NCBI GenBank assembly: GCA_037718865.1
Contig: JBBJMP010000009.1
Location: 124,001-188,000, forward strand
Origin: JADCRZ01 sp037718865
Lineage (GTDB): Bacteria > Bacteroidota > Bacteroidia > Chitinophagales > Chitinophagaceae
Length of the DNA: 64,000 bases
Reading direction: 5' to 3'
Below are positions 54,277 to 62,688 of the stretch, piece by piece. Below the pieces are notes generated by a model. It had not been told where the DNA came from. It saw nothing but the letters and a program-made list of their open reading frames with translations, and did no database searches. Both the position numbers and the translations under genes were made by a program. How positions within the stretch are numbered: the stretch's first letter is position 1; each line of letters starts with the position of its first letter.

Positions 54277-54603
54277 CACTTACAAATTATTTTATTTCTC
54301 CAACAACAAAGTTCGTTTTTGGGTAGGGGATATTATGCAGAGCATGCAGCTAACTATAAGCAAAAATCCTGATTGGTAACCGTACATTCATATAGCAACC
54401 TTCCCAAAAACAATACAAAACACCTTACCCAAATCACAGACGTTATTATAGCCGGTGTCGCTGAACACCGTATTGCAAAAAGCCCCGAAGTATTAATTTC
54501 CAGGGCTCTTTTATTTTTTAAATCATTCTTTAAATCCGGGGGCTTTCTTCAATACGCTTAATGTTAGCGGTTCGTGCTTCTTTGTCCACGAAGGTCAGCT
54601 GAT

Positions 54604-55524
54604 TCATTCGTTTGAGTATTTACATTGACTATTATCTGATTTAATATAGTAGTCTTTATAATTGTTTGCTTTTTGATCTGTACAACCAACAAGATTAAGC
54701 AGTTCTATTTTGCGAAAGTCAATAGGTTGGCTTTCGGCTTGCAAAGCAATATAACCTTCTTTTAATGGAGTGTTTGCTTTATTAAGCCATACTGTGCTAT
54801 CCATAATATGTGCAAAAGTCCATGTACTCATGCCGGCTACAAAGCCGTCACCTATTTTTGGCTGCGTATAGATCAAAACTGTATCGTCATTGATAATGTG
54901 ACGTACTAAAGAATCACCGTAAACCTCAGCCACTCCACTGACCCATTCATTTTTAAAATAGGTTTTACTATTAGACTTTATGATGTGCTCCGTATTAGGC
55001 TTTCCGTTATAATCAATAAAAGTACCGAGCGTTACAACACTTCCGGTTGGAATAGCATCTTTTCTATTTCCGCTAAGTAGTAGAAACTCCAATGAAACGG
55101 GAAAGTCCTGGTGCAACTCCATACTTTTTGCAGATTGGGAATGAAGCATTATACCACTATTTTCAATGCAGTGCTCCGGAGCATCTGCAACATTATTGCC
55201 AACAAACCGATACTCAAGTTTTAATTTATAATATGAATAAGGTGCCTGTGTGAAAAGGTGTCCAAATTTGTTATTAAATTTTTTATAATCACTATAAGAA
55301 ACCCGAATCATGCTATCTTCAATACGAAAAGTATTTTTATAATTTTCATTTAGAGGATGGTCTTTAATTTTAATGTCCCATCCTGTTAAATCTCTTCCAT
55401 TAAATATTGACACCCACTCTTCTTTGCTTGTTTCATTATTTTCCTTTTGGTCACTGCACGCCTGTATGTTTATAAAGACTACAGCGAGGAATAAAAATGC
55501 AGAAATATTTCCTTTTTTAAGCAT
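54604..55524 (-). CDS. DUF1080-type glycoside-hydrolase-like lipoprotein (cassette gene 5c)
   Basis: 306 residues with start at 55524 (MLKKGNISAFLFLAVVFINIQAC, lipobox IQAC). The DUF1080 signature WVSIFNGRDLTGWDIKIKDHPLNENY and YSYYKLKLEYRF through ENSGIMLHSQS are clear. The domain is a concanavalin-like beta-sandwich found in 3-keto-glycoside hydrolases and lectin-like proteins. The C-terminal tail is unusual, with a CTDQKANNY...CKYSNE pair of cysteines. It is the third gene of an operon, 13 bp after the SnoaL gene. Its 3' side abuts the IS91-type element end. Confidence 0.88.
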   Translation of the reverse strand: MLKKGNISAFLFLAVVFINIQACSDQKENNETSKEEWVSIFNGRDLTGWDIKIKDHPLNENYKNTFRIEDSMIRVSYSDYKKFNNKFGHLFTQAPYSYYKLKLEYRFVGNNVADAPEHCIENSGIMLHSQSAKSMELHQDFPVSLEFLLLSGNRKDAIPTGSVVTLGTFIDYNGKPNTEHIIKSNSKTYFKNEWVSGVAEVYGDSLVRHIINDDTVLIYTQPKIGDGFVAGMSTWTFAHIMDSTVWLNKANTPLKEGYIALQAESQPIDFRKIELLNLVGCTDQKANNYKDYYIKSDNSQCKYSNE

Positions 55525-55537
55525 AGAAAAAATTTGG

Positions 55538-56044
55538 TTAGTTCTTCGGCATTTGTTTGACCGGGTCATGTTGTTGCACTTCTTTTACAATAGCAACATT
55601 TTGTCCTGCTGTCATTAACCATTTTCCGTTTTGTTTTACATATACAAAGGTACCCATGGTATCAGTAGGGACTTCTTTTTTCCCATCAGGCAATATAACA
55701 TCTCCGCTTAAATGCTGCACAACGTGGGCTATCGCCACATCTTTAGTTATAAATCGGATGGCCACCGATTTTTTCTCTGCTACCGACTTTTGAAGAAATG
55801 TATTGTGATAGATCTGGTGTGAATATTGTGATTCTTTTCGTCCTTTCCACCACATACCTACAACATTCACCCAATCCATATTTTCTGTGGCATAGTTTTT
55901 CAAATCGTCATAATTATGATAGTTCCAGCTATATATCATAGCATCAACCTGCTTATTGATGGCTGCTTCATCTGCGGTACGATTTTGAGCAAAGAGGAGC
56001 CCGGATATTAGCAATAACACACTTGTAGTTATTAGTTTTTTCAT
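55538..56044 (-). CDS. Exported SnoaL-like/DUF4440 protein (cassette gene 5b)
   Basis: 168 residues with signal peptide MKKLITTSVLLLISGLLFAQ. The NTF2-like/SnoaL fold is suggested by AAINKQVDAMIYSWNYHNYDDLKNYATENMDWVNVVGMWWKG, a central IRFITKDVAIAHVVQHL and terminal TFVYVKQNGKWLMTAGQNVAIV. Such small cone-shaped folds bind or transform small hydrophobic molecules. It is co-oriented with the AraC gene 67 bp upstream and the DUF1080 gene downstream. Function unknown. Confidence 0.85.
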   Translation of the reverse strand: MKKLITTSVLLLISGLLFAQNRTADEAAINKQVDAMIYSWNYHNYDDLKNYATENMDWVNVVGMWWKGRKESQYSHQIYHNTFLQKSVAEKKSVAIRFITKDVAIAHVVQHLSGDVILPDGKKEVPTDTMGTFVYVKQNGKWLMTAGQNVAIVKEVQQHDPVKQMPKN

Positions 56045-56111
56045 GATGATTTATTTTTTACGAAGGTATCCCAACGGGAAGGCAAAAGCATAGTACAAAA
56101 GCGACATCTTA

Positions 56112-56939
56112 TTAAAAGAGCGGGTTAAAAAATTTTGCCGGGGATCTCAAAATCTCCAATTCAATAGATGAGGGATTGACACCGGCAAATTCCTGAAAGT
56201 CTCGTATTAGGTGCATCTGGTCAAAATACCCGCATTCATGAGTAATCTTTATCCAGCTAATGTCAGGATGTTGCTCTTTCATAATCCAGGACTGCGCAAA
56301 TCTCACCAAACGGGAGAAATGTTTGGGTGGTAACCCTATCCGTTGCTCAAATACCCTTTCAAATTGCCGGATGCTTAAGCACGCATGAGATGCCAGTTGA
56401 TCTATTTTAATTAATCCGCGTTCTTTAATAAGCAGGGAGAGCACCTGATCAATAGGTAAGGCTTGTTTTAATTTGTCTACATGTTTAAGCAGAAAACTTT
56501 CAACGATCATTTTCATTTTGTAAAAAGAATCAGCCTCGGCTAGTTGGTCACTTACTTCGTTAATTTCATTTCCCAGCAGCTCCTGCCCCGCAAATACATC
56601 TTTGCATAAAAGCTCACTCAAGGGTATTCCTAAAAATCGATATAAACCTGCCGGTTGAAATCCCACATTTATTATCAAATGATCAGCCCCCGGAGTAATG
56701 ATATGCCTATTAACATTGGGACCAACAACGAGTGAAGATGGCAGTTTTTCCTTTCTTTTCGTGGACACATCTTCTGAAGCCGGTCGGTCTCTTACATAAA
56801 AAATCAGGCTCTGTTCGGGAAGCGGCGGGATAGAGAAATTCCGTCGGGCTTGCGTAGCATCAACCTTCACCGCGTGTATCACGATGTTGTTTACAAATCC
56901 TTTTAAGGCTGGATGCGGCTCGTAGAATTGTTGAAACAT
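56112..56939 (-). CDS. AraC-family transcriptional regulator (cassette gene 5a)
   Basis: 275 residues. A beta-rich N-terminal sensing domain (PPLPEQSLIFYVRDRP, VNVGFQPAGLYRFLGIPLSELL) precedes two helix-turn-helix motifs of the AraC type (IKIDQLASHACLSIRQFERVFEQRIGLPPKHFSRLVRFAQSW and WIKITHECGYFDQMHLIRDFQEFAGVNPSSI). It is the first gene of the three-gene packet and probably regulates that operon. Regulators inside cassettes are uncommon in class 1 integrons. Confidence 0.92.
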   Translation of the reverse strand: MFQQFYEPHPALKGFVNNIVIHAVKVDATQARRNFSIPPLPEQSLIFYVRDRPASEDVSTKRKEKLPSSLVVGPNVNRHIITPGADHLIINVGFQPAGLYRFLGIPLSELLCKDVFAGQELLGNEINEVSDQLAEADSFYKMKMIVESFLLKHVDKLKQALPIDQVLSLLIKERGLIKIDQLASHACLSIRQFERVFEQRIGLPPKHFSRLVRFAQSWIMKEQHPDISWIKITHECGYFDQMHLIRDFQEFAGVNPSSIELEILRSPAKFFNPLF

Positions 56940-56987
56940 GGTGCTTCTTTAGTATCTTCACTATTAGCTAATCGCAATAGCATGACC

Positions 56988-57182
56988 GCTAACGTTTACG
57001 GCTTACAGCAGGTGGGGAAGTACATTCCGTCTGCCCAGGCCGAAGTTAAAATTATAACTAAAAGCTCATTGTTTATTCTACTGCTGAATTACTAATGTCG
57101 AGCCCGGACCAATGTACAGTACTGATAATCGGCTGATTGTTATCACCTCTGCCCCACTTGCTGTAAACCGCCTGTTATGGGC
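56988..57182. repeat. Site G: attC-like intercassette inverted repeat
   Basis: Left arm tttacggcttacagcaggtg plus ggg pairs with right arm ccccacttgctgtaaaccg. In gene direction from CCATAACAGGCGG to CGTTAGCGG. Internal motifs gtctgcccagg (~57030) and gtcgagcccggacc (~57098). Its arms are close to those of site B. Confidence 0.85.
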
Positions 57183-57783
57183 CGCCATTGCATTTAAAGG
57201 ATTTAACTGTCTTATAAACAATACCAGAAATCGTCTCTTGTCGGAGGTCCTCAAAATGAATCCTGTTGGAAACAAATCGTATCACAGTGAGCGCTCTGTC
57301 CCAATTTTTATTTTGCATTTCCGGAACCGGTACAAATTTGTTCGTCTGCTCAAGCCGCCCAACTGGAGCCGATTGAAAAACCAATGTATCGGAGTGGGCG
57401 CACTTTCACACTTTTGATGTTAGCTTCCTGGAAAACACGTACAGATTTATTCTACGCCGAAGCCGCCCAAATGAAGCTGATTGAAAAACCAATGTATCGG
57501 AGTGGGTAACACTGTCACACTTTTGATGTTAGCTTCCTGGAAAACACGCACAGATTTATTCGTCGGCCGAAGCCGCCCAACGGAAGACAGTTGAAAAATC
57601 AATGTATCGGAGTGGGCAACACTGTCACACTTTTGATGTTAGCTTCCTGGAAAACACGCACAGATTTATTCGTCTGCGGAAGCCACCCAACTGAAGACGA
57701 TTGAAAACCAATGTATCGGAGTGGGCGCACCATCAGGCTGTCTGAAAATCTAATCTGTCCCCTAAGGAAAGTTCTCCAAAATG
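57181..57783. other. Gene-less packet 6 between sites G and H
   Basis: No ORF of credible length or composition on either strand. Its right two-thirds is a tandem repeat cluster, annotated separately. The left part (57183-57370) has an A/T-rich stretch without motifs. Confidence 0.6.
57382..57730. repeat. Tandem repeat cluster 1, period 108-110 bp
   Basis: Four copies share aatgtatcggagtggg at 57383, 57491, 57601 and 57710, with acactgtcacacttttgatg, cctggaaaacacg and agatttatt between them. Period changes (108, 110, 109) are not multiples of three, so the units are not coding repeats. Confidence 0.88.
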
Positions 57784-57996
57784 GTGGCCCATAACGTGTA
57801 CGCATTTAGAAAGTTGGGGCATTTCATGTTCGTCGGCCCGGCTAACAAATGCTCAAAATTGATTTATTGCTCAAATATATTCCAAAAGTTCAAAATAATT
57901 CCGTCCGCTGGAACTATTGCTGAATAATGATCCAAAGCTCAATCACGGATTACGTCTGCCCCAATTTTTTAAATGCAGGGTTATGCGCCGCCATTC
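57781..57996. repeat. Site H: attC-like intercassette inverted repeat
   Basis: ggtggcccataacgtgtac, with gcatttagaaagttggggca further in, pairs with tgccccaattttttaaatgc and gggttatgcgccgcc. In gene direction from GCATAAC to CGTTATGGGC. Outer boxes are palindromic with each other (GGYGGCSCATAAC on both ends). Internal cgtcggcccgg near 57832. Confidence 0.85.
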
Positions 57997-58676
57997 CTCG
58001 TTAAGTATTTTGCACAACCAGGGTAAAAAGATTTGGATTGATTTCTTTGTCCGGGTTTCGCAACAACGGAATGTAGAAATATTTAGTAAACTTATCAATT
58101 AATGGCTGTGATCAGTACGTACCTATTAATATCTGAATACCTGCCCAGCAAAATTCAACTGCTCAAGCCGCCCAACTAAAGCCGATTGAAAACAGATGTA
58201 TCGGAGTGGGCAAACTGTCCCACTTTTTATGTTACATTTCTGGAACCGGTATAAATTTATTCCTCCGCCCAAGCCGCCCAACTAAAGCTGATTGGAAAAC
58301 AAATGCATCGGAGTGGGCACACTGTCACACTTTTTATATTACATTTCTGGAACCGGTACAAATTTATTCCTCCGCCCAAGCCGCCCAACTAAAGCTGATT
58401 GGAAAACAAATGCATCGGAGTGGGCACACTGTCACACTTTTTATATTACATTATTTGGAGCCACTACAAAATTTATTCGACCGTTTAGGTCTCTCAACTA
58501 AAGCTGATTGGAAATGTATCGGAGTGAGTTTGTCCGCAGAATGTAGCATTGATAAAAATCCTACTCATTCATTTACTCATCTCTCCAATTAATTCAGATT
58601 TGAAAAAATTGATTCACGGGCACTCTGCTGTTTATCTTTGTCCCATAACCTCGCACCGAATGAATGATGCAAATAT
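57997..58676. other. Gene-less packet 7 between sites H and I
   Basis: 680 bp without a credible gene. A 128-codon plus-strand frame (58206-58592) exists only because it runs through a tandem repeat whose period is not a multiple of three, and it has no ribosome-binding site. It is therefore rejected. Confidence 0.6.
58160..58525. repeat. Tandem repeat cluster 2, period 104-107 bp
   Basis: Units marked by atgtatcggagtggg / atgcatcggagtggg at 58196, 58303, 58410 and 58514, with aagccgcccaactaaagc, ctgtcacactttttatatta and ctggaaccggtacaaattta between. The same consensus as cluster 1 is recognisable; middle copies are nearly identical, outer ones diverge. Confidence 0.88.
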
Positions 58677-58886
58677 GGTGGCGCATAACGTCAGGGCTTT
58701 GCGTTCGGCGGGGCATTTGGAAAACGTCCAGACCGGAACTGAAGCCGATTAAAGATACAAAAGTTGAAAATATATTCTATTGCTCATACGTGTTACGTCG
58801 GCTGGATATGCAGCCGATAGTGGTACAAAAGATCAAGATTTATTCGTCGCCCCCCGCTGACGCAAAACCTCGCTGTTGTAAGCTGT
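58677..58886. repeat. Site I: attC-like intercassette inverted repeat
   Basis: Left arm ggctttgcgttcggcgggg pairs with right arm ccccccgctgacgcaaaacc. In gene direction from TTACAACAGC to CGTTATGCGCC. The internal motif gtccagaccggaac lies near 58727. The left boundary (ggtggcgcataacg) is almost the same as that of site H. Confidence 0.85.
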
Positions 58887-59071
58887 TTTTCTCACCTCCG
58901 CCTTAAAAGTCTCTACCACCATCGGTAAGTTTTTAATCATATTAAAAACTATAGAACCAGAAAAAGGTGTATGAAAAACAGAAGGCATCTATCAGCATTT
59001 ATCTTTAAATATTATTGAGATTCGTTTGATCTGGATTCCTTTCTTTCTTTTGACTGCTAATCTGGTTTATT

Positions 59072-59611
59072 TTATTGTTGCACAATTTTTTTCATTTTTT
59101 CCAGCACTTTAGGATCGTGAGAGTGTAATAAGACATTATGATAAACAGCAATCATCCACTTACCGTTATCTTTTGTCATTAGGAAAAGAGGAAAATATTT
59201 CCTTGTAGGTAATTTATTTATTCCATCATAATCAAAAGCTCCATTCAAATCCATTTCAGCATCCACCGTTGCAACATTCTTTCCATAAAACTTTATGTGG
59301 CTATCAATTATCGTAAATATGCTTTCCCTAAACATTCCATTAAAAAACGGCGTATGATCTGCTTTTATACTGTCACGGCCATGCGCTTTTCTGCCACCCC
59401 AACTAGTGAAATCAGCATCAGCAGTAAATTGTTTTGCATAAGCGGCTACATCGTGCTTATTCCAGGCTTCTGTCAAATCTTCAACGACTTTTTTAATCGC
59501 CTCGTTATCTTTAACATTTCCTTCTCGCTTTATGGTTTTACTTGTAGTTTGACATAAAATTAAACATGGTAAAGCAGCTGCTATAATAAAACCTACTAGT
59601 TTTTTTTGCAT
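59072..59611 (-). CDS. Exported SnoaL/DUF4440-like protein (cassette gene 8b)
   Basis: 179 residues with signal peptide (KKLVGFIIAAALPCLILCQ). The NTF2-like fold is suggested by AIKKVVEDLTEAWNKHDVAAYAKQFTADADFTSWGGRKAHGRDSIKADHTPFF and the terminal FPLFLMTKDNGKWMIAVYHNVLL. It resembles the SgcJ/EcaC group. A second, different SnoaL-type protein lies in packet 5, so this fold occurs twice in the array. It follows the serine-hydrolase gene by 75 bp on the same strand. Confidence 0.87.
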   Translation of the reverse strand: MQKKLVGFIIAAALPCLILCQTTSKTIKREGNVKDNEAIKKVVEDLTEAWNKHDVAAYAKQFTADADFTSWGGRKAHGRDSIKADHTPFFNGMFRESIFTIIDSHIKFYGKNVATVDAEMDLNGAFDYDGINKLPTRKYFPLFLMTKDNGKWMIAVYHNVLLHSHDPKVLEKMKKIVQQ

Positions 59612-59686
59612 AGTTGTTTGTTTAAATATTGTAAAAAATAGACTCGTATGCTAATGTTTTGTCTTAATGAACTAATCCGCTTTTAA

Positions 59687-60982
59687 TCACCTTTTGCCCT
59701 TTCTATAGCCTATAGGTATTCGCGCATTATTTGTGTTCAAATATTTATATACAAGCCGCTCAAATCCATCCATAATCTCAATGCAATCTTTATCATAAAA
59801 GGGTAATATCTGCATTAAAATAATAGCAATGATGCCGGACTTTGGATCTACCCAGTAATAGGTGTTGAATGCTCCTGCCCAATTGTAACTGCCCGGTTTT
59901 CTTTTAGTACCATCATTATCAGGATTTGTGGTAATAACAAATCCGTAACCAAATTTATCGTTACCAGCTCCCGATGGAAAATCGTTCGATATATTAGCCA
60001 TAGCGCCTACTTGAGTTTCAATAAATAAATCTCCTATTTGGTTTTTAGTCATTTCCTGCACTGACTCTTTTCGCAGGATTTTGATTCCCTTAAATGTTCC
60101 TTTATTTAAAAGCATTTGCAGAAACCTTGTATAATCTTCCGCTGTTGCGTAAAGACCAGCACCACCATTTATATTTGGTTTTTGTTTTCCCAGACTTTGT
60201 TGCTCTGTTAATACACCATTATTTCTTGCGTACCAGTTTGTTAACTTGCTGGTTTTATTTTCCGGAACTGTAAAAAAGGTGTTTTCCATTCCTAACGGCT
60301 TAAAAATATTCTGGTAGAAATATTTATCTAATGAAATACCCGATACCTTTTCAATCAGTTTTCCTAAAACATCGTAGCTCATGCCATAATTCCATTTAGC
60401 GCCAGGCTCATTCAACAGCGGATAATAAGTATATGGTTGCCATAATTTACCACCATATTTTTTTTGATTAATCATGTTTAAAACCCGATTATCCCATTCA
60501 TAACCAATGCCGGAAGTATGCGTTAACAAATGCCGGATGGTTATGGGCTGGCTCGGATGTTTTATTGAAAAAGTGGTATCTTGTTTATTAAATTGGTCAA
60601 TTACGCCTATGCTATCCAATTCAGGAAGATATTCAGCAATCGGATCATCTATGCGGATGTTACCTTTCTCATACAATTGCATGACAGCAACAGCAGTAAT
60701 TGCTTTTGTCATAGACAATATGGTAAAAAGATGATCAATTCGCAATGAATCTTTATTGACCATACTGTTGATACCGGAGGCACGTTGATAAATTATTTCT
60801 TTTTTATTAGCCACAACAGCCACAATACCCGGAACAATTCTTTTGTTAGTTTTTAGTTCTAAATAGTAGGTGATTAACTGAATGCCTTTATTTGAAATTT
60901 GGGGCAATGATTGGGATATAGAATGGTATCCAACAATCAATAAAAGAGCAATATTGATTAAATGACTTTTCCAATTTTGCAT
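59687..60982 (-). CDS. Serine hydrolase of the beta-lactamase/esterase fold, active-site intact (cassette gene 8a)
   Basis: 431-residue exported enzyme with a leader (KSHLINIALLLIVGYHSISQS). The nucleophile motif SMTK (LFTILSMTKAITAVAVMQLYEKG, residues ~90) is preserved, unlike in cassette gene 4. A Tyr motif is present in WNYGMSYDVLGKLIEKVSG. Other landmarks are TIRHLLTHTSGIGYEWDN, NIFKPLGMENTFFTVPENK and GAGLYATAEDYTRFLQML. Possible activities are esterase, penicillin-binding or aminohydrolase; the substrate is not predictable. First gene of the packet, with 358 bp to site J. Confidence 0.9.
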   Translation of the reverse strand: MQNWKSHLINIALLLIVGYHSISQSLPQISNKGIQLITYYLELKTNKRIVPGIVAVVANKKEIIYQRASGINSMVNKDSLRIDHLFTILSMTKAITAVAVMQLYEKGNIRIDDPIAEYLPELDSIGVIDQFNKQDTTFSIKHPSQPITIRHLLTHTSGIGYEWDNRVLNMINQKKYGGKLWQPYTYYPLLNEPGAKWNYGMSYDVLGKLIEKVSGISLDKYFYQNIFKPLGMENTFFTVPENKTSKLTNWYARNNGVLTEQQSLGKQKPNINGGAGLYATAEDYTRFLQMLLNKGTFKGIKILRKESVQEMTKNQIGDLFIETQVGAMANISNDFPSGAGNDKFGYGFVITTNPDNDGTKRKPGSYNWAGAFNTYYWVDPKSGIIAIILMQILPFYDKDCIEIMDGFERLVYKYLNTNNARIPIGYRKGKR

Positions 60983-61340
60983 AATAGATAATTTTACTTT
61001 TAAAGCAAACCCATTCCAAAAATAATTAGCTTATCAGAACCTTTTAAATGCCAACATTGTGACAAGCTAAATTTACATTTTCTTAGGCAAATGCATTAAA
61101 AGCAGTCTGCACTTGACTTAGTGCTGAACTGGAGCAGGCACCTTAGTTACCATAATGGAACTCCTTTCACAATTATTCTCGAACTCGCTGAAATTTATTG
61201 CAAAACAAAAATATGTCGGTCGAATAATGCAACTCTTTCTTCCATCAATTACTTTAGGTTTTTATGTTTGTCCAAGTTTTATGTTTGTCATTCCAATACA
61301 AAAATAAGATTTTTATTTTCATGCGGTGCCGAATAAAATA
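60983..61340. other. Non-coding spacer inside packet 8
   Basis: A/T-rich 358 bp between the serine-hydrolase start and site J. No gene seen; a 71-codon plus-strand frame has no supporting features. It may carry the promoter of the packet. Confidence 0.5.
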
Positions 61341-61540
61341 GCTTACAACGATGGCGCATTGGCGATGGCAGGGCAATAGATGATGTCCCGCCCGAAACCG
61401 CTGCTGATTGAAATATACCGTTGAAGATATGAACTAAAAGCTAAATTAATAACGTCCAGCCTGATCCATATGCCGAAGCTGATCCGTAGCTCATTGTTCA
61501 ACGTCGTGCCCTGCTAGCGCTAATGCAATGTAAGCGGCAG
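61341..61540. repeat. Site J: attC-like intercassette inverted repeat
   Basis: Left arm gcattggcgatggcagggca pairs with right arm gtgccctgctagcgctaatg. The outer gcttacaa/tgtaagc also pair. In gene direction the site ends CGTTGTAAGC, but its start box reads TTACATT, the one case without AAC. Internal gtcccgcccgaaacc (~61385) and gtccagcctgatcc (~61455). Confidence 0.8.
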
Positions 61541-61559
61541 GGCTTCTGCGCTTTGAGAC

Positions 61560-62435
61560 CTAAAGATTTACAAACCAATCATTTTTTATCTCAACAGTTT
61601 CAGTCATTTTTGTTTCAATACCTAATTTCAATTCTTTTAATTTTTCGCACAAAAGTTCACCATCAATTAAGTCAATGGGAGGTGCACCATCTCTTGTTGA
61701 TTCTTTTAGAGCTTCTCGTGAGAAAGTACCCGTTGTGATAAAAAGTCCTTTGTCTGCTCGTCCTTGGACGGCACCTCGAAAATCTCTTATTTGACTTGGA
61801 GTCACTGATCCTTTGTATCGTTTACACTGAAAAATGACATGAAAACTTAACAATCCGCTTACTCTTACAATGCCTTTGCCATCAATACCACCATCGCCCG
61901 ATTTACCAGTTACCTGGACTTGAAAAAATCCGCTTTCCCGTAATATCCTTTGGGCAAGTCGTTCAAAAGCTGCGGGCGATATATTGTAAAGAGTGTTTAA
62001 TAGGTTTTCTTTCCATTCTTCTGTTCTTTCGACTTCCTCTTCAATTGCTTTTTCTAATTGAATTGGTGTCTCTATTTTTTGTTCTACTGTTTTGGTTTGC
62101 TCCCTAACAGTTCGTTTTATTTGTTCAGGGTCTAGTGTTTTAATATCTATGTCTGGCTTTAGTAATGCCCAAATACCTCTTGTTGAATTTTCAAGAAGTC
62201 CAAATTTTTTTAAATATGTTTTGCTCCAAGCAAGTCTGTAGTCAACTTCATTTATTGCGCCATCTTGGCCATGAGGAATCTGCAAAATGTTGTCAGATAT
62301 TTGTGCAATTTCATAAACCTTACTATTGATTTCTTCATTGGAACCTGAACCACCTAACTGTAAAAGTGCCTTGACAGTAGGTATAAATAGTTCGTCAAAA
62401 GTTGGAATTTCAGAGTTTAATCGTTTCCTAGCCAT
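61560..62435 (-). CDS. Mrr-like restriction endonuclease (cassette gene 9)
   Basis: 291 residues. The N-terminal winged-helix Mrr_N domain (DELFIPTVKALLQLGGSGSNEEINSKV, then DYRLAWSKTYLKKFGLLENSTRGIWALL) is followed by a charged linker and the Mrr catalytic domain. The latter has SGFFQVQVTGKSGDGGIDGKGIVRV (catalytic Asp), IFQCKRYKGSVTPSQIRDFRGAVQGRADKGLFITTGTFS (Q-x-K motif). Mrr enzymes cut modified DNA and are type IV restriction systems. It is alone between sites J and K with no methyltransferase, consistent with type IV. A plausible defence cassette. Confidence 0.93.
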   Translation of the reverse strand: MARKRLNSEIPTFDELFIPTVKALLQLGGSGSNEEINSKVYEIAQISDNILQIPHGQDGAINEVDYRLAWSKTYLKKFGLLENSTRGIWALLKPDIDIKTLDPEQIKRTVREQTKTVEQKIETPIQLEKAIEEEVERTEEWKENLLNTLYNISPAAFERLAQRILRESGFFQVQVTGKSGDGGIDGKGIVRVSGLLSFHVIFQCKRYKGSVTPSQIRDFRGAVQGRADKGLFITTGTFSREALKESTRDGAPPIDLIDGELLCEKLKELKLGIETKMTETVEIKNDWFVNL

Positions 62436-62469
62436 AATTTTTTAAAATCGTTTGGTGCTTTCTAGCCTT

Positions 62470-62672
62470 GCTGCTTACGGTAAGGCTTGGCGATGGGCTG
62501 GCATTTTATAATTGTCTGCCCGGAACCATAGCTCAATATTTTTACTAAAGATGAAGATAACAACTAAAAGCTCAATTTATAACGTCAAGCTGGAACTACT
62601 GCTGATAGTGAGTTGTAGCTGATTGTTCTTCCGTCAGCCAGCCTATTGCCAAACCTGCTGTTGTAAGCCGTT
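62470..62672. repeat. Site K: attC-like intercassette inverted repeat
   Basis: Left arm aggcttggcgatgggctggc pairs with right arm gccagcctattgccaaacct. Outer ctgcttacgg pairs with ttgtaagccg. In gene direction from TTACAACAGC to CGTAAGCAGC (the weakest end box). Internal gtctgcccggaacc (~62513) and gtcaagctggaac (~62584). Confidence 0.83.
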
Positions 62673-62688
62673 TTTTTCGGTCGGTTCT

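Larger units (their letters stand above)
52091..54565 (+). mobile_element. IS91-type element carrying a tyrosine recombinase and an HUH transposase
   Basis: About 2.5 kb inserted between the halves of an intercassette site, on the plus strand (opposite to the cassette genes). Both junctions follow aatgtt (52085-52090 and 54560-54565). It encodes a tyrosine recombinase overlapping an IS91-type transposase. A 3' region follows with a hairpin (cgtattgcaaaaagcccc with gggggctttcttcaatacg, 54472-54557), homologous to the triplicated end at 43739-44525. No terminal inverted repeats or target duplication of classical type are seen, as expected for rolling-circle elements. Confidence 0.8.

Noticed and set aside
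57382..58525. Possible CRISPR array
   Set aside because: Units are 104-110 bp and similar along most of their length; there are no short identical repeats alternating with unique spacers, and no cas gene is present.
58206..58592. 128-codon plus-strand ORF with repeated peptide phrases
   Set aside because: It runs through tandem repeats whose period (107 bp) is not a multiple of three, so the peptide is not repeated in one frame. It has no start signal and is on the strand opposite to cassette genes.
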